Shown: positions 1-6,979, numbered from the stretch's first letter. The stretch is DNA of 8,422 bases from an uncultured Collinsella sp. (GCA_900752425.1 CAADVE010000204.1:1-8422); one strand, 5' to 3'. Numbers and translations are program-made. The notes: generated by a model from the letters alone, not told the origin.

Positions 1-146
1 CCTATCTCAACGGCGGGCCCCTCGTCGTCGTGCGCGCCATCAGCGACAAGCCCTGCGCCGAGGGCCAGGTCGTCGACTACAACACCTTCGAGAAGAAGGC
101 CGCCTGCGACTGCGCCCGCATCGCCGCGCGCATGGTTAAGCTTTAG
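1..146 (+). CDS. mtnN: 5'-methylthioadenosine/S-adenosylhomocysteine nucleosidase, C-terminal end (partial)
   Basis: Only the last 47 codons are present; the 5' part lies before the window. The family cleaves MTA and SAH to adenine and the thioribose sugar in the cytoplasm, as part of methionine salvage and removal of SAM by-products. The reading frame starts at base 3 and stops with TAG at 144-146. The visible protein contains PLVVVRAISDK, which matches the conserved VVRAISD strand of this family, whose Asp is the catalytic acid. It is followed by a short helix of the type seen at the family C-terminus (NTFEKKAA). The gene ends in a strong hairpin and is unlikely to be co-transcribed with the regulator downstream. 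Other members of the nucleoside phosphorylase superfamily are possible, but the RAISD motif favours MtnN. Confidence 0.85.
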   Translation, partial: YLNGGPLVVVRAISDKPCAEGQVVDYNTFEKKAACDCARIAARMVKL

Positions 147-201
147 GCCCTGCGCGCCGGGGCCCTTCTTTATGTTGGGACCCCGGCGCGCAGGGCCCTT
201 T
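146..201 (+). terminator. Intrinsic terminator-like hairpin after mtnN
   Basis: Bases 146-162 are a perfect reverse complement of 181-197, giving a 17-bp GC-rich stem with an 18-base loop. The left arm begins on the last base of the mtnN stop codon. The T-tract behind it is short (CCCTTTCC), so termination may be incomplete or assisted. Its position directly on the stop codon makes a terminator the simplest reading. Confidence 0.75.
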
Positions 202-207
202 CCAAAG

Positions 208-233
208 CGAAGTGTCGAGCCGAAGTGTTGAGC
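208..233 (+). repeat. Tandem 13-bp direct repeat upstream of the regulator gene
   Basis: CGAAGTGTCGAGC at 208-220 is followed without a gap by CGAAGTGTTGAGC at 221-233, a 12 of 13 match. It lies about 110 bases upstream of the -10 candidate of the regulator gene. A tandem pair like this could be an activator site or simply a slippage product; I see no other copy in the window. Confidence 0.6.
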
Positions 234-236
234 GTC

Positions 237-257
237 GGCCCTGAATGTTCAATGGCC
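237..257. promoter_or_regulatory. Dyad with GGCC arms, possible regulatory site
   Basis: GGCC at 237-240 and GGCC at 254-257 flank a 13-base centre that itself contains the palindrome TGAATGTTCA (242-251). The outer and inner symmetry axes differ by half a base, so it is not one perfect palindrome. It sits just after the tandem repeat in the leader of the regulator gene, where an autoregulatory site could lie. The binding factor is unknown. Confidence 0.35.
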
Positions 258-320
258 GTTGTTTTCTGCCCCTCAAGTGGTGGACTTTTCCTCGGGGCTG
301 TTGATTCCCCCACGCGCCCC

Positions 321-348
321 TTTCCGTTCTCTGTGTTCCCCTTATACT
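321..348 (+). promoter_or_regulatory. Probable housekeeping promoter of the regulator gene
   Basis: A good -10 hexamer, TATACT, lies at 343-348, with a weak -35 candidate TTTCCG at 321-326 (16-base spacer). The local sequence is less GC-rich than the coding DNA around it. Transcription would start near 355, leaving a leader of under 20 bases that carries the ribosome binding site AGGAGGT (358-364), 8 bases before the ATG. No sigma-54 (-24/-12) motif is visible. Confidence 0.5.
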
Positions 349-372
349 CCTTGTACGAGGAGGTAAGAAGTC

Positions 373-3114
373 ATGGACAAGACCGCACAGGACAGCTTGG
401 CAAAGAAACCCGTCGACATGAGGGACAGGATTCTCGAGCATCTCGAGGCCCTCACCTCTGCCGTCTCGCTCGACGACCTTGCCCGTCTGTCCACCTCCGA
501 CATCGCCGAGACGCTCATCATCTCCAGGAGCCTGGCGAGCCAGTACCTCAACGACCTTGTTCGCGCCGGCTTTGTGGTTAAGGTGGCGGGCAGGCCTGTC
601 CGTTATTTTCATCGCCGCGCGTTCCAGAAGCGTTTTCAGGTAAAGCTCTCTGCAAGCGAGTACGCCTCGCTCGCCGACCTCATCCAGGCGACGGGAATCG
701 CCGATCACCGCGACTTCGCGCGTGCCGTGGGCTTCGACCTGAGCCTCAGCTCCGTTGTCGAGCAGTGCAAGGCTGCGGTTCAGTACCCTCCGTTTGGCCT
801 GCCCATCCTCTTGAGCGGCGGCGTGGGTGTCGGTAAGTCTTTCCTTTCTCGCCTTGTGTACGAGTACGGCAAGAACCAGGGCTTGCTGTCCCGCGACTCC
901 TCCTATGTGCGCATCGACTGCGCCGGGGTCCCGGACGCCGCCTCGTTCAACGGGCTTCTTGACGAGTCGATCGCGAAATCGCGCGGGGGTGTGGTCTTTG
1001 TCAACGGCATCGAGGCACTCTCTCCCTCTGCGATGGAACACTGCCTTGTGACGGCCCTCGGGCTCGATGCCTCCCAGGATGCGCCGCGCGCTCGCCTCGT
1101 TCTTTCGACGACGCTTTCCGCCGATGACCCGAAGGTTTCCTCGGCCTACAGCAAAATGCCCATCTGTGCCCGCGTCCCCTCACTCAAGGAGCGGACCCCC
1201 GAGGAGCGCGAGGATCTCATCTTGAGCTTCCTGCGCAGCGAGGGGTGCCGAATCGGTTCTGATGTGAAGATCAGCCGCGGCGCATACCGTTGCCTCGTGA
1301 ACGCGGACTTTTCCGATAACATCGCCGGCTTGCGCGCCTGCGTGACGAACTGCTGCGCCAAAGCGTTCCTCAATCGCGAGGGCGACTACGTCGTCGTTCG
1401 CCCGTATCTTCTTCCCAGCGGGCTCCTCTCCTCCGCGCAGATCGATCAACAGCCCGACGATGGCGTTCTGATCGACGCGTCCCTGGATGCCGCCGAGAGC
1501 ACAGGGCCGGTCGAGCAGGCGCTCGATGCCCTGTGCTCTCTCGATGAGCGATTCTGCGCCGGGGAGCTCTCTGTCTCCGAGCTTGTCTCGCAAGCTGTCT
1601 CCGCTGTGCGCGGCGTTGAGGATCACTTGATCTTCGGCCACGGCGTCGCCTCATCGAGGTCGCGCGCCTTCGAGCGCGTCGTGGGCGCGGTCCTTGCCGA
1701 CGCAGGCTCTTCTTATGGCATCGAGCTTTCGAGGAAGGTCACTTTTCTACTGGCCCAGGAGATTTGCCTGCAGTTGTGGCCGGGCATCGGCCTGGCTAAG
1801 CGAAAGTCTGCCTGTGCGGAGCAAATTTCCCATCTCCTCGGTGCCGTGACCTCCGAATTGCCGTTTGCCTCGAGCGTCTCCGATCAGGTCGCCGCAGACA
1901 TGGAAGGGGCGCTCGGAATCTCGCTCGATCACTTCACGAAGACGCTTCTGACGTTGTGCGTCGCATCGGAGTCTCGCGACGCGAAGGCCCTTCGGACGCT
2001 CTGCGTCATCTTGTCACACGGCTACTCGACGGCGACGAGCATCGCCGACGCGGCGAACCGTATGCTCGGCGTGCATGTGTACGAGGCGGTCGACATGCCC
2101 TACGACCAGCAGCTGAAGGACATCGTCGGTCCGCTCCAGCGCCTCGTCGACCGCCATTCCTACTGCACCGGGGTCGTGTTTCTTGTTGACATGGGCTCTT
2201 TGGAGGAGGCCTATAAGGCCCTCGAGAACGTTACCGACTCCACCATCGGGGTGGTGAACAACGTCTCCACCGGGCTCGCGCTCGAGATCGGGTCCGGGCT
2301 GCTCGGCGGCAAGTCCATCGCCGAGGTTCTTGGCGATGCGACCGCCGTGTGCGTGACGCACTGCAAGGTAATCGAGCGCGTCAACCGTGAGGACGCCATC
2401 GTCTTCTGCTCCGAGTCCGGGGTCGACGCGGCCGAGAGGATACGTCAGCTCGTCTCGCAGAGCCTCCCGCGCACCATAGGCGCGCGCCTGCTCACGAGGC
2501 CCTTCAAGCAGCTTGCCGCGAACGGGTCGAACGACGCCGTTTTCTCCGAGCACCGCGTCTGCGCCGTCATCGGCACGGGAGACCCCAGGATTGCCTCCGT
2601 TCCCTTCGTCGCCCTCGAAGACATTATGTCGACGGCGTCCGCCTCGAAGGTCGATGCCGTGTTCGGCAGGTGGCTCGACGTCTCCGAGCTCGCTTCTTTC
2701 CACGAGAAGCTGCTTTCGAATATGACGCTGCAGAACGTTATCCGCTCCATCACCATCCTCGACCCGGAGCGGCTGTTCCACGAGATCGAGAGCGCCGTGC
2801 ACGAGCTTCAGCGCAGAACGGGCGAGAAGATCAGCAGCAACGCCATCATCGGGCTGTACGTTCACCTCTGTTGCCTCGTCGAGCGCCTCGTCACCCGCAA
2901 CCCCATCGAGACCTACGTCGGCCAGGATCGCTTCGAGGAAGAGCACGCCGACTTCATCGAGTCCTTCAGGCAGAGTTTCTCGAGCATCTCGACGCGCTAT
3001 CGCGTGGAGGTTCCTGTAAGCGAGATCGCCTACGTCTTCGACTACATCAGCGTGAGCGCCGCCCCGGCGCGAGAGGAGCGTCTTGGCTCCTCGAGCCTCC
3101 TGTTCGACGAGTGA
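373..3114 (+). CDS. LevR-like PRD/PTS-controlled transcriptional regulator with degenerate AAA+ domain
   Basis: This 913-residue protein has the LevR order of domains. They are an N-terminal winged helix-turn-helix (about 15-80), an AAA+ domain (about 115-350), PRD1 (about 410-520), an EIIA(Man)-like domain (about 538-665), an EIIB(Gat)-like domain (about 672-755) and PRD2 (about 785-893). Walker A is intact (GGVGVGKS, 149-156). The stretch between DCA (182-184) and the Walker B strand is only about 20 residues, and no GAFTGA loop is present. The Walker B strand reads VVFVNG (207-212), so the usual Asp-Glu pair is replaced by Asn-Gly. Phosphorylation candidates are His549 (LSHGYSTATSIAD), Cys679 (IVFCSESG) and His831 in PRD2 (GLYVHLCCLVERL). 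The matching PRD1 helix (FLLAQEICLQL) lacks the usual His. The start is set by AGGAGGT 8 bases upstream. It is encoded just before the PTS operon on the same strand, so it most likely controls that operon. It may bind ATP without hydrolysing it and act independently of sigma-54 (inference). Confidence 0.88.
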   Translation: MDKTAQDSLAKKPVDMRDRILEHLEALTSAVSLDDLARLSTSDIAETLIISRSLASQYLNDLVRAGFVVKVAGRPVRYFHRRAFQKRFQVKLSASEYASLADLIQATGIADHRDFARAVGFDLSLSSVVEQCKAAVQYPPFGLPILLSGGVGVGKSFLSRLVYEYGKNQGLLSRDSSYVRIDCAGVPDAASFNGLLDESIAKSRGGVVFVNGIEALSPSAMEHCLVTALGLDASQDAPRARLVLSTTLSADDPKVSSAYSKMPICARVPSLKERTPEEREDLILSFLRSEGCRIGSDVKISRGAYRCLVNADFSDNIAGLRACVTNCCAKAFLNREGDYVVVRPYLLPSGLLSSAQIDQQPDDGVLIDASLDAAESTGPVEQALDALCSLDERFCAGELSVSELVSQAVSAVRGVEDHLIFGHGVASSRSRAFERVVGAVLADAGSSYGIELSRKVTFLLAQEICLQLWPGIGLAKRKSACAEQISHLLGAVTSELPFASSVSDQVAADMEGALGISLDHFTKTLLTLCVASESRDAKALRTLCVILSHGYSTATSIADAANRMLGVHVYEAVDMPYDQQLKDIVGPLQRLVDRHSYCTGVVFLVDMGSLEEAYKALENVTDSTIGVVNNVSTGLALEIGSGLLGGKSIAEVLGDATAVCVTHCKVIERVNREDAIVFCSESGVDAAERIRQLVSQSLPRTIGARLLTRPFKQLAANGSNDAVFSEHRVCAVIGTGDPRIASVPFVALEDIMSTASASKVDAVFGRWLDVSELASFHEKLLSNMTLQNVIRSITILDPERLFHEIESAVHELQRRTGEKISSNAIIGLYVHLCCLVERLVTRNPIETYVGQDRFEEEHADFIESFRQSFSSISTRYRVEVPVSEIAYVFDYISVSAAPAREERLGSSSLLFDE

Positions 3115-3134
3115 CCCCCCCGCGCCGTCACGAG

Positions 3135-3164
3135 CTGACCGCGCGTCTTCAATAATCCGATAAT
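3135..3164 (+). promoter_or_regulatory. Candidate sigma-70-type promoter of the PTS-GH172-fructokinase operon
   Basis: GATAAT at 3159-3164 matches five of six positions of a -10 box. CTGACC at 3135-3140 matches four of six positions of a -35 box, at an 18-base spacing. Transcription would start near 3171 and leave a leader of about 65 bases before the EIIB start codon. A standard promoter fits the regulator's lack of sigma-54 contact residues. Confidence 0.5.
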
Positions 3165-3173
3165 CCCTCGCCC

Positions 3174-3194
3174 GGCGCGAATCCGGATAGCGCC
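3174..3194. promoter_or_regulatory. Operator-like dyad at the start of the operon leader
   Basis: GGCGC (3174-3178) and GCGCC (3190-3194) are inverted around the perfect palindrome ATCCGGAT (3181-3188). The outer and inner halves are offset by one base. The site overlaps or directly follows the predicted transcription start, which is a typical place for a repressor operator. It could also form a small hairpin in the leader RNA. Which protein binds it is not shown by the sequence. Confidence 0.4.
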
Positions 3195-3236
3195 AAGGCA
3201 GTGCTGAATGAAAAACTTGATTTGATAGGAGCAAAC

Positions 3237-3710
3237 ATGAGTGTTGTTATGGCACGAATCGACAATCGCCTGCTTCACGGCATCATCGTGACGCAGTGGG
3301 CCCCGGTGTCGGGCGCAACCCGAGTCATGGTCATCGACGACAAGGTCGCCGGCGACGAGGTCCTGAAGTCCACCATGAGGATGGCGCGCCCCGCGGGCAT
3401 GGCCGTCTCGATCATCTCCGAGGAGACCGCGCTCAAGAACTTCGCGGCGGGCAAGTACGACCGCGAGAAGGTCTTTGTCATCGCCAAGGAACCCGAGACG
3501 ATGCTTCACCTGGTCGAGTCGGGCATCGAGCTCCCGTCGCTGATCGTCGGCGGCTCTCTTGTCAAGGAGGGCGGCGTCCAGCTCACCCAGCGCGCCTATG
3601 CCTCTGCCGAGAACGTCCAAAGCTACAAGGCGCTCATCGCCCACGGCGTCAAGGTGACGGCACAGTTCGTGCCCGCCGACAAGCCCGTCTCCGTCGCCGA
3701 CCTCATCTAA
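3237..3710 (+). CDS. PTS system mannose-family EIIB component
   Basis: This 157-residue cytoplasmic protein passes phosphate from EIIA to the incoming sugar. The family signature RIDNRLLHG at the N-terminus puts the phosphorylated histidine at His14, followed by IIVTQWAP. Length and fold pattern are normal for mannose/sorbose-type EIIB (about 155-165 residues). I chose the ATG at 3237 because AGGAG at 3227-3231 lies 5 bases before it and the signature then starts within ten residues, as is usual. An upstream in-frame GTG at 3201 would add 12 non-conserved residues and has no good ribosome binding site. It is the first gene of the operon; EIIC begins 9 bases after its stop. The position after His-Gly carries Ile where many homologues have Gln, a variant also found in N-acetylgalactosamine-type EIIB proteins. 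The sugar cannot be read from this subunit. Confidence 0.93.
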   Translation: MSVVMARIDNRLLHGIIVTQWAPVSGATRVMVIDDKVAGDEVLKSTMRMARPAGMAVSIISEETALKNFAAGKYDREKVFVIAKEPETMLHLVESGIELPSLIVGGSLVKEGGVQLTQRAYASAENVQSYKALIAHGVKVTAQFVPADKPVSVADLI

Positions 3711-3719
3711 GGAGGGATC

Positions 3720-4505
3720 ATGGTCAACTTCACTATCCTGCAGGTCGTCCTTTTGACCCTGCTTGCCTTCATCAAGCACGTGGACTACTACGGCATCCCG
3801 ATGATCTTCGTCAACTATGCCGTCTTCTGGGGCCTTATCACCGGCGTGGTCATGGGCGACTGGCAGACCGGCCTCGTCATCGGCGGCACCATCCAGCTCA
3901 TGCAGCTCGGCGTCGCGGGCTTCGGCGGCTCGTCGATTCCCGATTACGGCACGATGGCCATCATCGCCACCGCCTACGGCGTGACCCTGGGCTCCGACAC
4001 GGGCCTCGCCATCGGCCTGCCGGTCGGCATGCTCGGCATCCAGCTCGACGTCGTCGTCAAGATCCTCAACGGCTTTGTCGTCGAGAAGTCCCAGAAGTTC
4101 TGCAACGAGGGTAAGTTCAATCAGATGAACGCCATCCTGTGGGTCTGCCCCGCGCTCTTCGGCCTGTGCGCCGCCCTGCCCGTCTTTGTCTCCGTGACGC
4201 TCGGCCAGCCCGCCGTCAACTGGCTCCTCGAGGTCATGCCCCAGTGGTTCCTCTCCGGCCTCACCCTCGCCGGCAAGATGCTCCCGGCCATCGGTATCGC
4301 CATGCTGCTCCGCTACATGCCAACCGCCAAGTACTTCCAGTACCTGCTCGCCGGTTTCTTCCTCTCGGCCTTCCTGAACGTGCCCATCATCGGTGCCGCC
4401 ATCGTCGGCGTTGCCCTCGCGATCGCGTTCTATCAGCGTGCCGAGAAGGACGCCGAGCTCACCGCCCACGCTTCCGCAGACGCCTTCATCGGAGAGGATG
4501 AGTAA
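3720..4505 (+). CDS. PTS system mannose-family EIIC component (membrane channel)
   Basis: This 261-residue integral membrane protein forms, with EIID, the sugar-translocating channel of the PTS. It is hydrophobic almost throughout. It carries the typical GVVMGDWQTGLVIGGTIQL region (about residues 42-60), followed by a Gly-rich GVAGFGGSSIPDYG stretch, and its length is normal for the family (250-270). The start is supported by AAGGAGGG at 3709-3716, which overlaps the EIIB stop codon and suggests translational coupling. The C-terminal tail after the last membrane helix is charged (QRAEKDAELTAHASADAF). Its stop is two bases before the EIID start. The gene order B-C-D-A resembles N-acetylgalactosamine- and LevR-controlled systems, but this does not fix the substrate. 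Confidence 0.93.
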   Translation: MVNFTILQVVLLTLLAFIKHVDYYGIPMIFVNYAVFWGLITGVVMGDWQTGLVIGGTIQLMQLGVAGFGGSSIPDYGTMAIIATAYGVTLGSDTGLAIGLPVGMLGIQLDVVVKILNGFVVEKSQKFCNEGKFNQMNAILWVCPALFGLCAALPVFVSVTLGQPAVNWLLEVMPQWFLSGLTLAGKMLPAIGIAMLLRYMPTAKYFQYLLAGFFLSAFLNVPIIGAAIVGVALAIAFYQRAEKDAELTAHASADAFIGEDE

Positions 4506-4507
4506 CC

Positions 4508-5338
4508 ATGGAAAACGAGAACATCACCGTCGCCGAGGGCAAGCCCTCCGGCTATAAGGTCACCAAGAAGGACCTGCGCAACGCGAACTGGCGCTGGCTC
4601 ATGAGCGTGTGCACCTTCAACTACCAGACCCAGCAGGGCGCCTCGGTCGCCTACGCCCTCTCGCCGATCCTGAGGAAGATCTACACGAACGACGAGGACT
4701 ATAAGCAAGCGCTCAACAACCACTTCCGCTACTACAACACCCAGCCTTGGCTCGCCGCCATCATCCTCGGCGCCTGCGTGGCCATGGAGGAGCGTGACGG
4801 CCTCGCGGCGGCGGACGCCGTCCAAGACCTGAAGATCGGCACCATGGGACCGCTCGCCGGCGTCGGCGACTCCCTGCTCATGACCATGATCCCGACCATC
4901 ATGGGCTCCATCGCCGCCTACATGGCCATCGAGGGCAACCCCGTGGGAGCCGGCATCTGGTTCGCGCTCATCCTGGCCATCTTCTGGGTCCGCATGCACG
5001 CCCTCGAGTTCGGCTACAAGCAGGGTGTGAAGCTCGTCACCGACTTCAGCGAGAAGCTTCCCAACCTCACTGCCGCCGCCTCCGTGCTCGGCCTCACCGT
5101 GGTCGGCTGCCTCATCGCCTCGGTCATCGGCGTCACCTGCCCGATTAGCTTCAGCTTCGGCGACGTCTCGATGGAGATTCAGCCGCTGCTCGACAAGATC
5201 CTGCCTGCCATGATCCCCGCCGCCATCACGGGAATCGCGTATTACCTTCTTACCAAGAAGAACGCGAGCATGACGGCCCTCATCCTCGTGGTGATCGTCC
5301 TCGCGATGGTCGCCTCCGCCGCCGGCATCCTCGCCTAG
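4508..5338 (+). CDS. PTS system mannose-family EIID component (membrane)
   Basis: This 276-residue partner of EIIC is present only in mannose-family PTS. Family marks are the N-terminal KKDLRNANWRW segment, FNYQTQQG, the YYNTQPWLAAIILGACVAMEE block and the glycine-rich loop IGTMGPLAGVGDS at residues 110-122, all expected in EIID. The C-terminal third has several hydrophobic segments and ends in a membrane helix. The ribosome binding site lies inside the end of the EIIC gene (GGAGAGGATGAG, about 4491-4502), so EIIC and EIID are probably translationally coupled. The protein is full length with no missing blocks. EIIC and EIID together form the permease; EIIB and EIIA are soluble and encoded separately in the same operon. 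Confidence 0.93.
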   Translation: MENENITVAEGKPSGYKVTKKDLRNANWRWLMSVCTFNYQTQQGASVAYALSPILRKIYTNDEDYKQALNNHFRYYNTQPWLAAIILGACVAMEERDGLAAADAVQDLKIGTMGPLAGVGDSLLMTMIPTIMGSIAAYMAIEGNPVGAGIWFALILAIFWVRMHALEFGYKQGVKLVTDFSEKLPNLTAAASVLGLTVVGCLIASVIGVTCPISFSFGDVSMEIQPLLDKILPAMIPAAITGIAYYLLTKKNASMTALILVVIVLAMVASAAGILA

Positions 5339-5364
5339 CTTCGACCCAAGAGATTGGTGAATCA

Positions 5365-5763
5365 ATGAGAAAGATAGTTGTGGCGAGCCATTCCCTTCTC
5401 GCCCAGGGCTTCAAGGACACCCTCGAGTTCCTTACGGGTAAGAGCGACGCCGTCACCGCCGTTTGCGCCTACGTGAACGACAACGGCGAGGGGCTCGACG
5501 CGGCGGTCGAGGCGGCGCTTTCGGGCACTGACGAGGTCGTCGTCCTTACCGACGCGCTCGGCGGCAGCGTGAACCAGCGCTTCTCCCGCTTCGCCTCCGA
5601 CCGGATCCACGTGATCGCGGGTGTCAACCTCCCACTCGCCATGACGGTCGCGCTCGCGCGCCCCGACGAGAAACTCGACTTCGACGCCCTCGTCGACGAG
5701 GCGCGCCAGCAGATCGTCTACGTGAACGGTGCCAGTTCCGCCGAGTGCGAAGACGACGAATAG
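5365..5763 (+). CDS. PTS system mannose-family EIIA component
   Basis: This 132-residue soluble phosphocarrier accepts phosphate from HPr and gives it to EIIB. The N-terminus MRKIVVASHSLLAQG places the phosphorylated histidine at His9, as in other mannose-family EIIA domains. The later segment EVVVLTDALGGSVNQRF is the conserved strand and loop of the family (usually TD..GGSP.N). The protein is a single domain, not fused to EIIB as in E. coli ManX. The ribosome binding site is modest (GGTGA at 5356-5360, 4 bases before the ATG), and the 26-base gap from EIID is the largest inside the PTS block. EIIA may therefore be made at a different level from the membrane subunits. Its phosphorylation state is the likely link to the LevR-like regulator. 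Confidence 0.92.
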   Translation: MRKIVVASHSLLAQGFKDTLEFLTGKSDAVTAVCAYVNDNGEGLDAAVEAALSGTDEVVVLTDALGGSVNQRFSRFASDRIHVIAGVNLPLAMTVALARPDEKLDFDALVDEARQQIVYVNGASSAECEDDE

Positions 5764-5775
5764 AGGAGGTCGACG

Positions 5776-6900
5776 ATGAGAGAGTTCCTTAAAGACGTGT
5801 GGATGCACGGCGGTGAAGAAAGCCGCGCCATCACCCCCGAGAACATCACGGGCGAGAAGGGCCACGCCGCCATGTCGGCCAGCCACCTCGGCGTCGGCCG
5901 CAAGGGCTCGTGCTGCGTGCCCCTTGAGTCCGGCGAGACCATCACGCTCGCGGACATCGAGGGCCCCGGCATCATCCGCCACATCTGGATGACCGTCCCC
6001 GACAAGACCGCCGCCGGCAGCTTCGTCATGCGCGACCTCGTGCTGCGCTTCTACTGGGACGACGAGGAGACCCCCTCGGTCGAGTGCCCTGTCGGCGACT
6101 TCTTCTGCAACGGCTTCGGTGAGCGCGCCATCGTCAACTCGATGCCCATCTGCGTGAACCCGACGGGCGGCATGAACTGCTACTTCGAGATGCCCTTCAG
6201 GAAGCACGCCAAAGTCACGCTTACGAGCGAGCACCCCGGGTTCATTAAGTACATCTTCTACACGTTCAACTACGCGCTCACCGACGTGCCGGACGACGCC
6301 ATGTACTTCCACGCCCGTTTTAACCGCGAGCGCAGCACCCGCAGGGGCGTCGACTACACCGTGCTCGACGGCGTGCGCGGTAAGGGCTACTACGTCGGCA
6401 CCTACATGGCCCTGTGCGCCCTGGAGCGCTATTGGTGGGGCGAGGGCGAGATGAAGTTCTTCCTCGACGGCGACGAGGAGTTCCCCACGGTCACCTCGAC
6501 GGGAGCCGAGGACTACTTTGGCGGTGCCTGGGCCTTCCTCGACAGGCCGCCCCACGCGCTGCCCGAGGCGCAGTGCTTCAACACACTGTTCGCCGGCTAC
6601 CCGTACCGCTCGACGCGCGACGCCACGCGCGACCGCTTCAGCGCGGGCAAGCCGAACCCGAACCCGATGCTCGCGACCAACGACGACGCGCTGCCCAGGC
6701 ACGGCCTCTACAGGTGGCACCTTCCCGACCCGATCTCGTTCAAGGAGGACCTGCGCGTGACGTTCCAGGACCTCGGCAACGACGACATCAAGCTCTACGA
6801 GCGCGAGGACGACATCTCCACCGTCGCCTACTGGTACCAAAGCGAACCGCACGCCGTGCTCGCCCCGTTTGCCGCAAGGCAGGACCGCGTGCCCAGGTAG
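5776..6900 (+). CDS. GH172 (DUF2961) family glycoside hydrolase, predicted cytoplasmic
   Basis: This 374-residue protein matches the DUF2961 family, now GH172. Characterised members act on furanosides, for example the Bifidobacterium dentium difructose dianhydride I synthase/hydrolase and D-arabinofuranosidases. Visible family blocks include DIEGPGIIRHIWMTVPDK, VGDFFCNGFGE, GMNCYFEMPFRK and WWGEGEMKFFLDGDEEFP, followed by the hallmark STGAEDYFGGAW. The candidate catalytic acids are Glu223 or Glu225 in GEGE and Glu245 in GAEDYF, by analogy with the family. The length is in the range of the shorter GH172 enzymes. No signal peptide is present: the N-terminus MREFLKDVWMHGGEE is charged, so the enzyme is probably cytoplasmic and acts on sugar after import. 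The start has AGGAGGT at 5764-5770, and the gene begins 12 bases after EIIA. The link to fructose rests on the fructokinase next to it. An alpha-fructofuranosidase or difructose anhydride hydrolase is the favoured guess; an arabinofuranosidase is the main alternative. Confidence 0.88.
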   Translation: MREFLKDVWMHGGEESRAITPENITGEKGHAAMSASHLGVGRKGSCCVPLESGETITLADIEGPGIIRHIWMTVPDKTAAGSFVMRDLVLRFYWDDEETPSVECPVGDFFCNGFGERAIVNSMPICVNPTGGMNCYFEMPFRKHAKVTLTSEHPGFIKYIFYTFNYALTDVPDDAMYFHARFNRERSTRRGVDYTVLDGVRGKGYYVGTYMALCALERYWWGEGEMKFFLDGDEEFPTVTSTGAEDYFGGAWAFLDRPPHALPEAQCFNTLFAGYPYRSTRDATRDRFSAGKPNPNPMLATNDDALPRHGLYRWHLPDPISFKEDLRVTFQDLGNDDIKLYEREDDISTVAYWYQSEPHAVLAPFAARQDRVPR

Positions 6901-6927
6901 GGTCGCCTCGAAACAAGCCAACGTTAT

Positions 6928-6965
6928 GGGCGTCCGCGGTTGACCATGACTGCGGGCGTCCCTTT
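6928..6965 (+). promoter_or_regulatory. Intercistronic hairpin between the GH172 and fructokinase genes
   Basis: Bases 6928-6939 pair with 6950-6961 in a 12-bp stem containing three G-U pairs, with a 10-base loop, followed by CTTTG. The fructokinase ribosome binding site (AAGGAGG, 6968-6974) starts six bases after the stem. The G-U pairs make the hairpin weaker in DNA or in the opposite strand, so it acts on this strand's RNA. It could be a weak terminator, a processing or stability element, or a control on fructokinase translation. Confidence 0.5.
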
Positions 6966-6979
6966 GTAAGGAGGATCGC

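Noticed and set aside
3195..3216. Possible sigma-54 promoter in the PTS leader (GGCAGTGCTGAATG)
   Set aside because: GG is followed after 10 bases by TG rather than GC, and the flanking consensus (TGGCAC, TTGC) is mostly missing. The regulator also lacks GAFTGA.
2014..3234. Long minus-strand frame of 406 codons
   Set aside because: It runs antisense to the regulator with low-complexity Arg/Asp/Gly-rich content and no recognisable motif, a usual effect of high-GC codon use.
3201..3236. GTG at 3201 as the EIIB start
   Set aside because: It adds 12 residues not seen in the family and has no ribosome binding site, while the ATG at 3237 has AGGAG 5 bases upstream.
3042..5365. Minus-strand frames of 475 and 310 codons across the PTS genes
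   Set aside because: Their Asp/His/Gly-rich composition is the mirror image of membrane-protein codons, and all four PTS subunits on the plus strand are clear.
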